In this document: one piece after another, positions 44,616 through 53,432 of the stretch
Layout of the letters: each line of letters begins with the position of its first letter
How positions within the stretch are numbered: the stretch's first letter is position 1
DNA from: JAKACA01 sp050744865
GTDB taxonomy: Bacteria > Actinomycetota > Acidimicrobiia > Acidimicrobiales > Bog-793
NCBI GenBank assembly: GCA_050744865.1
Contig: JBOGHW010000062.1
Span: 20,566 to 84,565 of the forward strand
Reading direction: 5' to 3'
DNA length: 64,000 bases
The notes under the pieces: model-generated
The model's database searches: none
Told to the model about the DNA's origin: nothing
Seen by the model: only the letters and a program-made list of their open reading frames with translations
Translations under genes and position numbers: made by a program

Positions 44616-44867
44616 CTAGTCCACCACGTAGGGACAGTGCCGGCAGCCGCACTCACAGCAATAGCCACGTTCCGCCAGATACGCCGCCGACAGCACGAAC
44701 AGACCCGTAACAGGATCGAGGTAGCCCGCCTCGTGGGCTGCTAGTGCGCTCGCGTGGGCGGCGAGAATCTCGTCTCGGTGCGGGGTGTCCTCCGGTAGCC
44801 GCGACCTCGATGGTTGCCCGAGCGATCGGGTGGCAAGCTCGTCGGTGTGATCCATGCCCATATTCAA
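44616..44867 (-). CDS. DUF5522 small Cys-rich protein
   Basis: The 83-aa protein ends in the DUF5522 signature GYCCECGCRHCPY (four Cys, one His, likely metal-binding) after VLSAAYLAERG. Three closely spaced Met codons (44867, 44861, 44855) could start it. It is encoded immediately upstream of the ATP pyrophosphatase, which suggests joint function. Unknown role. Confidence 0.75.
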   Translation of the reverse strand: MNMGMDHTDELATRSLGQPSRSRLPEDTPHRDEILAAHASALAAHEAGYLDPVTGLFVLSAAYLAERGYCCECGCRHCPYVVD

Positions 44868-44929
44868 GCCAGGCGCGCTGCGGAGCCGTGCCCGCCGCTC
44901 AGCAGGCGCCGGAGTACCAGGAGAGCGCC

Positions 44930-46411
44930 GTGACCGAGGAGGTCGACGCCGTCGTCGTCGGCTCCGGACCGAACGGGCTCGCCGCGGCCATCGTCCTGGC
45001 TGCGGCCGGGCTGCGGGTCCGCCTCTACGAGGCCGAGACCACCCCGGGTGGTGGCTGTCGCACCGAGGACCTCACGGTTCCGGGCTTCCACCACGACGTC
45101 TGCTCAGCCGCCCACCCGCTGGCCGCGGCGTCGAGCTTCTTCCGGCGTTTCGATCTCGCCGGCAGAGGAGTCCGTCTCTTGCAACCGGAGATTCCCTTCG
45201 CCCACCCTCTCGGCGGCACCAGGGCTGCGGCCCTGTATCGCTCGTTCGAGGAGACCGCCGAGGGTCTCGGCACTGACGGCCCCGCCTATCGGCGATTGAT
45301 GGCCCCCCTTGTTCGAGACTCCGACCCAATCGCCGGCGCCGTCCTCTCCTCCATGCGTTCGGTGCCGTCCAGGCCTTGGGCGGTGGGGCGTTTCGCCCTC
45401 GACGGCCTGCGCTCGGCTGCGACGCTCGTGCGGCGTTTCGAGGGAGGAGAGGCACGGGCTCTCGTCGGTGGCGTCTCGGCGCACGCCATGGTTCCCCTGC
45501 AGCAACTGCCGACTGGTGGCCTCGGGCTCTTTCTCACGATGCTCGCCCACGCCGTCGGCTGGCCGGTCGTGGAAGGTGGCAGCGTCGCTCTCGTGAAGGC
45601 AATGACCGAGGCCATCGCCTCGGCCGGAGGACAGGTCGTGACCGGCCGCCGCATCAGTTCCTTGCGCGAACTGCCTCCCACCAGAGCCATCCTCCTCGAC
45701 GTAAGCCCGCGAACGCTGCTCGATCTCACCGGCCCGGAGCTGCCCACCGGCTACAGCCGTCAGCTCAGCCGCTTTCGCTACGGCGCCGGCGTCTGCAAGG
45801 TGGACTGGGCGCTCTCAGGTCCCGTGCCCTGGACTGCAGAGGTATGCCGGAGAGCCGGGACCCTGCACCTCGGAGGCAGCTTCGAAGACATCGCCCGTTC
45901 GGAGGCCGAGGTCGCCAGCGGTCGTGTTCCGGGTCAGCCGTACGTGCTCGTCGTCCAGCCGAGCACCCTCGACGCCGGGCGTGCGCCGGAGGGATGCCAG
46001 ACGCTGTGGAGCTACTGCCATGTGCCTTCTGGATCGAGCGTTGACATGAGCGAAGCTGTCGCAACGACGATCGAGCGTTACGCTCCGGGTTTTCGCGACC
46101 TCGTTCTCGCAAAGTCGACGCGTACTGCGCCAGAGCTGGCAGCGCACAACGCCAATTACATCGGCGGCGACATCAGCTCTGGCGCCCTCTACTTCCGCCA
46201 GACGATCGCCCGGCCGGCGATGCGGTGGAACCCTTATCGCACGCCTCGCAAGGGCCTCTACCTCTGCTCGTCGTCGACTCCACCCGGCCCGGGCGTGCAC
46301 GGCCGCTGCGGTGAGCTCGCAGCCCGGACGGCATTGCGCGACGTCTTCGGCATCCGGCGCCCCCCGAACATCGCACCCAAGACGCCAGCAGGTCGCTCGA
46401 CGACCCGCTGA
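44930..46411 (+). CDS. Phytoene-desaturase-like FAD-dependent oxidoreductase
   Basis: The 493-aa protein starts at GTG 44930 behind CAGGAGAG. It has the dinucleotide fold AVVVGSGPNGLAAAIVLAAAGLRVRLYEAETTPGGGCRTEDL, followed by FHHDVCSAAHPLAA, and ends with LYLCSSSTPPGPGVHGRCGELAA, where the flavin-binding CSSSTPPG strand is diagnostic of the CrtI-like group. No carotenoid genes are near, so this belongs to the broad actinobacterial branch of unknown substrate. Confidence 0.85.
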   Translation: MTEEVDAVVVGSGPNGLAAAIVLAAAGLRVRLYEAETTPGGGCRTEDLTVPGFHHDVCSAAHPLAAASSFFRRFDLAGRGVRLLQPEIPFAHPLGGTRAAALYRSFEETAEGLGTDGPAYRRLMAPLVRDSDPIAGAVLSSMRSVPSRPWAVGRFALDGLRSAATLVRRFEGGEARALVGGVSAHAMVPLQQLPTGGLGLFLTMLAHAVGWPVVEGGSVALVKAMTEAIASAGGQVVTGRRISSLRELPPTRAILLDVSPRTLLDLTGPELPTGYSRQLSRFRYGAGVCKVDWALSGPVPWTAEVCRRAGTLHLGGSFEDIARSEAEVASGRVPGQPYVLVVQPSTLDAGRAPEGCQTLWSYCHVPSGSSVDMSEAVATTIERYAPGFRDLVLAKSTRTAPELAAHNANYIGGDISSGALYFRQTIARPAMRWNPYRTPRKGLYLCSSSTPPGPGVHGRCGELAARTALRDVFGIRRPPNIAPKTPAGRSTTR

Positions 46412-46887
46412 GCTCGGCGGCAATCACCAGGGTCGCTCGAATCAGGAGCCAGGACGGTAGTAGAAATCGCGCAGAGCTCGCTCCCGGCCACTTGTCGCCG
46501 AATCTGGTCAGCCGCTTTGGTAGGCCTGTTCCGGTCGGGCGCGTGTAAGAGCGCCCGCCACCATGCAAGGAGACCCATCGAGGTCTACGAGCACACGAGC
46601 CGAGCGGACTGCTCAGCCGAACATGGACCTCGCGTGAGTATCCCGTATCCGCTGAGGGCAAGTCGGACCTGTTGCTGCGCAGAGGAAGCACTGCTAGCGC
46701 CGTCGACGTCTCGACCACCTCGGCCGAGCCATAGTCGAACAGGCGCGGGCTGCCACCGGCGAACCCGACGGTCAGGCTGCCCGGTCATGCTGGCAAGTCT
46801 TCCGCATAACCCGCCTGCGCGTCGCTGCGGCGCTGGCCGTCCGGCCACCACGGCCGAGTTTTGACGGTTATGTGCTAAGTTAGGCCC
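46412..46887 (+). other. 476-bp spacer without a supported gene
   Basis: Frames on both strands are Arg/Pro-rich and lack family motifs or ribosome-binding sites. The last bases carry an extended -10-like TGCTAAGTT (TAAGTT 46876-46881) only 6 nt before the antitoxin ATG, which could give a leaderless transcript; TTGACG at 46861-46866 is too close to serve as its -35. Confidence 0.4.
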
Positions 46888-47127
46888 ATGCGACTGCACA
46901 TAGCTCTCGATGACGAGCTAGTCGAGCAGCTCGATCAACGAGTCGGGCCGCGTAGGCGCAGCGCGTTCATTGCCGAGTTGATCCATCGTGGTCTCGATGA
47001 TGAGCAGCGCTGGGACGACATCGAAGCGTCGCTCGGCAGCCTGGCTGATCGAGGACACGAGTGGGACGCCGATCCCGCCGCTTGGGTGCGCGCTCAGCGC
47101 CGGGGAGACGATCGACGGGCTGGTTAG
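46888..47127 (+). CDS. vapB: VapB-type ribbon-helix-helix antitoxin
   Basis: The 79-aa protein starts MRLHIALDDELVEQLDQRVGPRRRSAFIAELIHRGL, a ribbon-helix-helix DNA-binding motif, followed by an acidic Trp-containing toxin-binding tail. It is directly adjacent to the PIN-domain toxin. The usual role is to neutralise the toxin and repress the operon. Confidence 0.85.
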   Translation: MRLHIALDDELVEQLDQRVGPRRRSAFIAELIHRGLDDEQRWDDIEASLGSLADRGHEWDADPAAWVRAQRRGDDRRAG

Positions 47128-47520
47128 GTGAGACGCATCTTGCTTGACTCGACCGTCCTCGTCGACGCACTTCGCGGTCGAACGGCCGCGGATCGCTTGA
47201 GGAGCCTGCGACGGCTCGGGATAGAGCCGTGGGTGTGCGCGATCTCCGTCGAGGAGATCTGGCGAGGCCTCCTACCTGGTGAGGAAGCAATCGCCACGAG
47301 GCTTTTCAACGCTTTGCGAGTGGCGCCCCTCAGTGCGACTGAAGGCAAGCGAGCGGGGACCTGGCGACGCGAGTTCGCCCGGCGGGGCGTGACCCTCCAT
47401 CAAGCGGACTGCCTGATCGCCGCAGCCTCACTAGGCATCGGCGCCGTCCTGGCCACAGCCAACGTGGATGACTTCCCAATGCCTGAGGTGGCTGTGGAGC
47501 TGTGGGAATCCGGCGGATAG
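47128..47520 (+). CDS. vapC: VapC-type PIN-domain ribonuclease toxin
   Basis: The 130-aa protein starts at GTG 47128, the base after the antitoxin stop. PIN acidic residues are visible in ILLDSTVLVDAL, SVEEIW, HQADCLIAAAS and TANVDDF, so the active site appears intact. Typical length. It probably cleaves tRNA or rRNA; the target is unknown. Confidence 0.88.
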   Translation: MRRILLDSTVLVDALRGRTAADRLRSLRRLGIEPWVCAISVEEIWRGLLPGEEAIATRLFNALRVAPLSATEGKRAGTWRREFARRGVTLHQADCLIAAASLGIGAVLATANVDDFPMPEVAVELWESGG

Positions 47521-47791
47521 GTCGGCGGAGCCGCTCTTCGAACCGAGCACCACCGACACGCTGGTTGGCGATGTAGGCGATATGAGCACGGGTAGTTGGG
47601 GATTCCGCCGGTGGTGTGCTGCGGTCACCTCCGTCACCTGCTCCGCCGGCCAGAGCTACTCGGCTGTGGCGCGAGAGCCTGCGCAGGCTGTTGCCTGCAC
47701 AGTCACGGCCCGCTTGTGTCCCCTAGGCGCTGTCGGCGGGACCGGCGTCGGCGGAGCTCGGCGGTCGGGGCGGGCGCTTGTGCCAGCTGCC

Positions 47792-48376
47792 TCAAACCGG
47801 CAAACCATCGCGGCGGCCGTGCCACAGGTAAAGGTCGCGCAGCAGGCATACCTCGGCACCGTGATGAATGACCTCCATATTGACGTACAGGATGAGCTTG
47901 GCCACCGGCGCATCTGCGAACTCGGGCGGGCTCTGGGCGCCCTGGAGCTGGGCAAGCCCTGCCTCGCCGAGGCTACGCACACCATGGACCCAGGCGTCGT
48001 GGGCGTCATCCAACTGGCGCAAGGCTTCGTCGGCCGTGCCCGCGTAGGCGAAGGTCGCGGAGTCGACTGGTGGCCCACCTAACCATGAGGCGTTCGTTGA
48101 CCCGACCGACATGATGAGGTGCGCGAGGCGCCAGGCGATCGTGGTGACAGGCTCCCGATCGCGCGGCGGCAAGGCATAGTCCAGGGTGAACTCGCCCGCG
48201 CCGTATGAGATCGGCGCCGAGCTCTCGCCCCGCCGGCTTACGGTCCAGCACCCGGGCACGGGCTGCCAGAAGTACTCGTCATCTGTCAACCCTTCGATCC
48301 GAGGCCGAAGCTGACCCTGCCAGTGTGACTCGACCTGGTCGACGAGCTCGAGGTTCCAGTCAACATCCACGGTCAC
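47792..48376 (-). CDS. DinB-superfamily protein
   Basis: The 194-aa protein begins at GTG 48374-48376. It has the DinB four-helix pattern with three putative metal histidines: WRLAHLIMSVG in helix 2, and NMEVIHHGAEVCLLRDLY near the end. DinB proteins in actinobacteria include mycothiol-dependent transferases. The 271 bp between vapC and this stop hold no supported gene. Confidence 0.8.
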   Translation of the reverse strand: MTVDVDWNLELVDQVESHWQGQLRPRIEGLTDDEYFWQPVPGCWTVSRRGESSAPISYGAGEFTLDYALPPRDREPVTTIAWRLAHLIMSVGSTNASWLGGPPVDSATFAYAGTADEALRQLDDAHDAWVHGVRSLGEAGLAQLQGAQSPPEFADAPVAKLILYVNMEVIHHGAEVCLLRDLYLWHGRRDGLPV

Positions 48377-48473
48377 ACATTAGGTAACCACGGAGTACCT
48401 GAGGAAGGTCGCGCCGCTGCCGTGGACTGAGGTGATCGCCGAGTAGGTCAGCTTGACCGTGTGGATCCTCGAC

Positions 48474-49068
48474 TCACTTGATTCGGTACTCGAGGAAGGT
48501 GGCGAACTTCGACTGGCGCACCCCTAGCTGCTCGAGCTCCAGTGACTCGGAGAAGCCGTCGAAGAGGCGCTTGCCTGCCCCGAGCGTAACCGGGGCGACG
48601 ATGAGCGTGAGCTCGTCGACGTGCCCACCGGCGAGAGCTTGGCGGATGATCTCGGCGCCGCCCATCACGTGCACGTGTCGCTCACCGGCTGCCGCCCGGG
48701 CCTGGTCGATCGCCTGATGGAGACGGCCGACGAATATGAAGTCGTCACCTGCGGGTTGCTCTTCGGGACGGTGAGTGACCACGAACATCGGGACACCAAA
48801 CGGGTTCCTGTCGCCCCAATGCCCGGCCGCCTCATAAGTACCCCGACCCGCAATGACGGCGCCGTTGGCCGCCATGGTCTCCTCCAGGATGGCCCTGTCC
48901 TCTCCGGTCGCCTCGCCCCGGCGAAGGCGAGTCGTAACTCCAAGGGCCGCCGAACACCCAGTAGTGAAGGCGCTCGCCGCCGACACCGAGACCGCAGCCA
49001 GGACCGTCGTCCGGTCCCGTGATATAGCCGTCGAGCGACACCGTGATGCCCGCTAGTACCTTGCCCAC
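48474..49068 (-). pseudogene. RibD-C/DHFR-like reductase with a single frameshift
   Basis: ATG 49068 opens MGKVLAGITVSLDGYITGPDDGPG...WVFGGPWSYD, the standard start of the dihydrofolate-reductase-like (RibD C-terminal) family. The rest, RRGEATGEDRAILEETMAANGAVIAGRGTYEAAGHW to VEYRIK-like LEYRIK, lies in another frame. Dropping one base near 48930-48940 (after TACGAC on the minus strand) restores a protein of about 197 aa. It is either a recent pseudogene or a sequencing error. Confidence 0.8.
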
Positions 49069-49367
49069 GTCTTCCTCCTATTGCGTGCGATCGCCACCGA
49101 CGTACTTGCAGCTGGCGCTGACCAAAGGACGGCTGCTGGCGGCGAGACTCATCGCTCCGGCTAGGACCCGCCCGTCGCGTGCCACCTCCACACAATGCCC
49201 TCGGTCAGTCACCGCGCTCCGCAAGGGACGAGGACGAAGTCTAGGTAACTCCGGAGCACCTGAGAAGAAGGCGACGCTGCCGCATCTGTGCACGTCCAGA
49301 AGTGTGCAGAGACGGTCGCGCCGCCGGCAGCCCGGCGACCCGTAGTCGCAGATAGTAGAAATGGTCT

Positions 49368-49892
49368 GTGATCGTCGTGCATTTCCAGCTGGCGTGGCGG
49401 GAGACAGCCGACTGCCTTAGAAGGGAGACGGTGCGCGGGCGCCCCTACCACAGCGTCGCTGTACTCGCCGCCTTGTCGATTGCCGGTGCTGTGTACGAGT
49501 TCCACCGGAACCCAACCGCCGCCGCCCTCCTTACGTTCATTGGCGCCTTGCTGGCTATGGGCCTCTTCCAGCTCACGGTCACACTGCCGAACCGGGCCTG
49601 GAGGACGAACCCTTGGATGCAGGGCCTGCAATCGTTCGCCTTCTCGGAGACCGGGGTGCAGTGGAAGAGAGTGTATACGGCCTCTTCCGTCCAGTGGGCT
49701 GCCTTTTCTGACATCACCGAGATCGCGGCCGGTTATGTCTTCAAGCAGGGCTCGCCCCGCCGGCTGATCATCGCCATCATTCCGAGGCGAGCGTTCGCCT
49801 CATATGGAGACAAGATGTACTTTCGCCACATGGCGTCACGGCATGTGCCAGTGACCTTCAGGCCGGACCCACCACCGCCCGCCGGCAGTTGA
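49368..49892 (+). CDS. YcxB-like membrane protein
   Basis: The 174-aa protein begins at GTG 49368 and has two central helices (VLAALSIAGAVYEF, ALLTFIGALLAMGLFQLTV). A C-terminal domain follows with FSETGVQWKR, SVQWAAFSDITEIAAGYVF and IIPRRAF, matching the YcxB C-terminal fold. Unknown function. The 49079-49367 spacer before it has no supported gene. Confidence 0.75.
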   Translation: MIVVHFQLAWRETADCLRRETVRGRPYHSVAVLAALSIAGAVYEFHRNPTAAALLTFIGALLAMGLFQLTVTLPNRAWRTNPWMQGLQSFAFSETGVQWKRVYTASSVQWAAFSDITEIAAGYVFKQGSPRRLIIAIIPRRAFASYGDKMYFRHMASRHVPVTFRPDPPPPAGS

Positions 49893-50137
49893 TCGCTCCA
49901 GGTCTCAGTCACCGTCGGCCCGGCCGCCAAAGGGGCCCTGACGTACGTGACGGTGCGCTCGGGCCGCTCGCTCAGCACCTACGACCAGCGAAACACGGCC
50001 CGCCGGATGAGGCCGAGCCGCGCTCCTGTTCCAGGCGAACGTGGTGAATTCGACGACGGGGTCATCGGGGGCCAGAGAAGCCAAGTAGGTGACTTCGTTC
50101 TCCACAACGAAGACTCGCCCGGCAGGCAGAGGCTGCC

Positions 50138-50510
50138 GCACCAGTTGAAGGTGACGAACGGCTCGAAAAATATCAAATGATTGTGGTCCCACCAAACATG
50201 TGCCGAAGGTGGTCCCCACCAGGGCTCGTTGAAGACGTCACATCCCAAGATGTCAGGATTCGAGCCGAATTTGGCGGCGAGAGCGGAATACATAACGGCG
50301 AGTTGGGTTGCGACTCCGACACCCCCAGGACCCGGCGACGTGTTCCAGAGACTCTGAAATGCCTGCTGGATCGCTGTTCTTCGCTTTGCCCGTCAGTGTC
50401 ACCCAGGCCGTGAAACCGTCACTCCCGACCGAGGCCAAAACCGTCCTGGTGCATATCCAACAGGTAACTGTTCAGGCCTGAGGCACTCTCCAGCGTCTTG
50501 AGGCGAAGAT
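50138..50510 (-). pseudogene. GH5 endoglycoceramidase/cellulase-like glycosidase relic
   Basis: Consecutive minus-strand frames give successive pieces of a GH5 enzyme: SYLLDMHQDGFG (50430-50475), GSDGFTAWV, AFQSLWNTSPGPGGVGV, then MYSALAAKFGSNPDILG with CDVFNEPWWG carrying the acid/base Glu in NEP, and HLIFFEPFVTFN with the second catalytic Glu region. At least two frameshifts and missing segments break the gene. The bases down to 49893 may hold a further decayed tail (TVTYVRAPLAAGPTVTETW), less certain. Confidence 0.75.
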
Positions 50511-50852
50511 TCAGTCCGCCAGCAACTCGTAGACGTTGCCGTCGGGTCCACGGAAGTGCTGCCAGGTCGGTCCGGGCTCACCGAGCAGTTCGACGCCCGC
50601 CGTTCGCAGCACCTCCACGGCAGTTGGCAGGTCTCGGACGGCGAAGCCGACGACCGGTCCGGTCGTGAAGTGCTCTTTGCCGGCGTATTCGGTGCCGAAC
50701 ACCTCGACGTGACGACCATCTGGCAACTCGAACACCCAGAAGTCGGGTTCAGTGTGGACGAGAGGCAGCCCGAGCACCGACTCGTAGAAGCGCGCTAGCT
50801 GCTCGCCATCTCGAGTTCGGGTGCCTGCCCATCCCAGTCCGGTGACGTCCAT
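50511..50852 (-). CDS. VOC-superfamily protein
   Basis: The 113-aa protein starts at ATG 50852: VTGLGWAGTRTRDGEQLARFYESVLGLPLV, WVFELPDGRHVEVFG, and an end RGPDGNVYELLAD. The frame is open upstream to 51326, but that part is an IS66 relic in mixed frames and should not be counted. It lies immediately upstream of the GH5 relic on the same strand. Confidence 0.8.
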   Translation of the reverse strand: MDVTGLGWAGTRTRDGEQLARFYESVLGLPLVHTEPDFWVFELPDGRHVEVFGTEYAGKEHFTTGPVVGFAVRDLPTAVEVLRTAGVELLGEPGPTWQHFRGPDGNVYELLAD

Positions 50853-50879
50853 GCCGATGAGCTTCGCGCTTTCAGGTGC

Positions 50880-51110
50880 TGCCCGGCATCCAGAAGTGAC
50901 CGTCGAACATGGCGCGCAGCCCGTCGAGAATGTCGACGTGGTGCTTGCGCATGGTGGAGATGTAGCTGCGGATCGCGCAGCGCATGCGGATCGAGCGGAG
51001 GCCGAGGCGTCGAGGTGTTCCTTGCCCTCTGCCCGTGCCGCCTCGACTGCCTCTTTGGCCTCGACCAACAGCGCGATCATCTCGTTCGCCCACCCCTGGT
51101 CCCACACGAC
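50880..51110 (-). mobile_element. IS66-family transposase relic (C-terminal part)
   Basis: Two pieces in different minus-strand frames resemble the end of IS66 transposases: WANEMIALLVEAKEAVEAARAEGKEHLD (51008-51104), then IRSYISTMRKHHVDILDGL with RAMFDGHFWMP (about 50880-50970), the last being the near-universal IS66 ending. The middle with the DDE glutamate region and the ends are gone. Confidence 0.7.
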
Positions 51111-51490
51111 GACGACGCTCGCCATCTTCTCGATCACGCCCATCTGTTCCTCCCGACCGGGTATGCAACGATCGTCGGAGGAACCGCTGAGGTGGTACTC
51201 GGCCTCACCGACGCAGCGGTCGAGGCTGCTGTGTGTCCGGGCGTGGAGGTGCAGGCAACCGTTGCGATGGACAGCAAACCCATAGTGACGGCCGAAGGCT
51301 CGTTGGGCGACGACGCACAACCTCACTCTATTTTGCTAACACCGACGCCGCTTCCTCGTTGCCTGTTCAAGATGACCGAGCCAGCCCTGGAGTGCGCCCC
51401 AGCGATGACTTCGACGCCCGAGATGCGTCAACCGAGTAGATCCCCTTGCAGGCTAAGCGCCTGGAAGACAGAAAGCGACAGGAGGCGGAC

Positions 51491-51982
51491 ATGAGCGAGG
51501 AGGCTACGGCGCTGCTCGGCACCCTCGACAAGCAGCGCCGGCACGTGCTCGGCATGGTGGAGGGACTTACCGAGGAAGAGCTGCGGCGACCGGTGCTGCC
51601 CTCGGGATGGGCTTGCTTGGATCTGGTCCAGCACCTCGCCCTCGATGTCGAACGGTTCTGGTTCCGGCGGGTCGTCGCAGGCGAGCCCGAACCCGACGAC
51701 TGGGCGGTCGAGGACGGCTGGCAGATCGCACCGGAAGTGTCCTCCCAAGCAGTCCTCGACCTCTACCGTTCGGAGACCGCGCTGGCAAAGGTCATCACCG
51801 CAAGCACTCCTCTCGACGCGGCACCGAAGTGGTGGCCCGAAGAGCTCTTCGGCAGCTGGCGCCTCGATGACCTTCGAGAGATCCTGCTGCACGTCATCGC
51901 CGAGACGGCTTGCCACGCCGGACATGTGGATGCCGCCCGCGAGCTCATCGACGGGAGATTGTGGCTCGTGCTCAACAAGTAG
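51491..51982 (+). CDS. DinB/DUF664 family protein (mycothiol-transferase-like)
   Basis: The 163-aa protein starts at ATG 51491 with AGGAGG 5 nt upstream. It has LLGTLDKQRRHVLGMVEGLTEEELRRPVLPSGWACLDLVQHLALDVERFWFRR and ILLHVIAETACHAGHVDAARELIDG, with the three metal histidines (QHL, HVIAE, HAGH) of DUF664. Such proteins are thought to act with mycothiol in actinobacteria. Confidence 0.85.
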   Translation: MSEEATALLGTLDKQRRHVLGMVEGLTEEELRRPVLPSGWACLDLVQHLALDVERFWFRRVVAGEPEPDDWAVEDGWQIAPEVSSQAVLDLYRSETALAKVITASTPLDAAPKWWPEELFGSWRLDDLREILLHVIAETACHAGHVDAARELIDGRLWLVLNK

Positions 51983-52073
51983 TCACGAGCTCCGCCCGCC
52001 GAGCTTGCTGGCGAGACGCCTGTCAGACGCCGCGTCCGGACGGCTATCTCATCAGTCTGGAATGATTGGAAAC

Positions 52074-52286
52074 GTGAGTCAGCCACCACCCGACAGCATG
52101 AAGACCGACCCGCCTCTGATCTCGAGCGGCTGTCTCGAGCTCGACCGAGCCTGGTCCACCTATGCCGAGACGATCGGGGGGTTCAGGGCCGCAGAGCTCG
52201 CGGGCACCACCGATGAAGGAGCGGTGCTCAGGCGTTACAGAAGCTGCACGACCTCGGTCCAAAGCGAGCCCGCGGCGCGCCGATGA
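52074..52286 (+). CDS. Small hypothetical ORF coupled to a methyltransferase
   Basis: A possible 70-aa protein from GTG 52074 whose stop overlaps the next start by ATGA, the only positional support. It contains LELDRAWSTYAETIGGFRAAELAGTTDEGAVLRRY and is unrecognised. It could equally be the fragment of a larger gene. Confidence 0.3.
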   Translation: MSQPPPDSMKTDPPLISSGCLELDRAWSTYAETIGGFRAAELAGTTDEGAVLRRYRSCTTSVQSEPAARR

Positions 52287-53026
52287 CCTCTGGACGAGAG
52301 CAGATCCGCTCCTATTGGGACATCGACTCGGCGACTTACGACCAGTCCCGCAGCCACAAGCCGCGAACCGCCCTGGAGCTGGCGGTCTGGGGAGCGACGC
52401 TCTCTCGGCTGCTCCCGCCAAGGCCCGCCAGGGTGCTCGACGTCGGAGCTGGTACAGGGTTCTTGAGCGTGCTTCTCGCCCGGCAAGGCTACGAGGTCAC
52501 CGCGCTCGACTTGTCTCCGGGCATGCTGGAGCACTTGCGGGAGAACGCCTCGATCTCTGGAGTCGAGATCACGACGATCGAAGGTGACGCTGCTGATCCA
52601 CCGAGCGGGGACTTCGATGCCGTCGTCGAACGGCACGTGCTCTGGACGCTCCCCGACCCGCGCGCAGCCGTCGAGGCCTGGCGGAAGGTAGCTCCAGCAG
52701 GGCGGCTCGTCCTCCTCGAGAGCCTCTGGGGCTCGGCAGCGGGAGCGGGAGAGCAGCTGCGCTCCGCCGGGCACTTGGCGCTGCGCCGCATGCGCGGCGA
52801 GAGTTCCGACCATCATGCCGAGTACGAGCCTGCTCTCCGCTCCGAGCTTCCCCTCGGCTCGGGTACGACTCCGGACCAGCTCGCCACCCTCGTCGAGTCG
52901 TCGTCTTGGGGCGTGGCCAGGATCGAGCGCTTACGCGACGTCGAGTGGGCAACTCGCCGCGCCCTGCCCTCTGCTGCAGACCGCCTGCTCGGCGTGGCTC
53001 CGCGCTTTGCCGTCATCGCCGGCTAG
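52283..53026 (+). CDS. Class I SAM-dependent methyltransferase
   Basis: The 247-aa protein has motif I RVLDVGAGTGFLSVLLARQGYEVTALDLSPGML, then DFDAVVERHVLWTLPDPRAAVEAWRKVAPAGRLVLLE, the UbiE/methyltransf_11 layout. A C-terminal helical cap follows. Substrate unknown. Confidence 0.85.
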   Translation: MTSGREQIRSYWDIDSATYDQSRSHKPRTALELAVWGATLSRLLPPRPARVLDVGAGTGFLSVLLARQGYEVTALDLSPGMLEHLRENASISGVEITTIEGDAADPPSGDFDAVVERHVLWTLPDPRAAVEAWRKVAPAGRLVLLESLWGSAAGAGEQLRSAGHLALRRMRGESSDHHAEYEPALRSELPLGSGTTPDQLATLVESSSWGVARIERLRDVEWATRRALPSAADRLLGVAPRFAVIAG

Positions 53027-53055
53027 AGCCCGACTTGCTGAGCCCGGTCAGGGGT

Positions 53056-53427
53056 CTACCGATCCGGCGCGTGACTTTGCGTCAACCGCACCAGGAAACG
53101 CCCCGCGAGTATGAGGCTGAGCACGAGCACGACCAAGATCACGGCGGCGTCATGCGACAGGTTCTGCGACTGCAAGGACGGCTGGTCCCAGAACTGGTAG
53201 GCGACGTAGGTGAGGTAACCGACTGACGAGTGGGTGAGGTGCGAACCGGGATAGCCGTCGGAGTAGCCGACATTGTAGAGGAGCGGCGCCGTCTCGCCGA
53301 CTGCGATCGCCAATGCGACGGTGAGCCCTGTCGAGATGCCGGGAATGGCCGAGCGCAGCACCACTTTGCGTAGCACTGCCGTCCGAGACATGCCCAAAGC
53401 CTCACCGCCTTCCCGATAGCCCGGCTA
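53056..53427 (-). pseudogene. C-terminal fragment of a phosphate ABC permease (PstA-like)
   Basis: The frame YREGGEALGMSRTAVLRKVVLRSAIPGISTGLTVALAIAVGETAPLLYNVGY matches the coupling loop and last helices of PstA, which imports phosphate with PstSCB. Two adjacent TAG codons (about 53425-53432) stop the frame upstream, so about 120 of some 280 residues remain. No other pst gene is present. Confidence 0.75.
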
Positions 53428-53432
53428 CTAGG

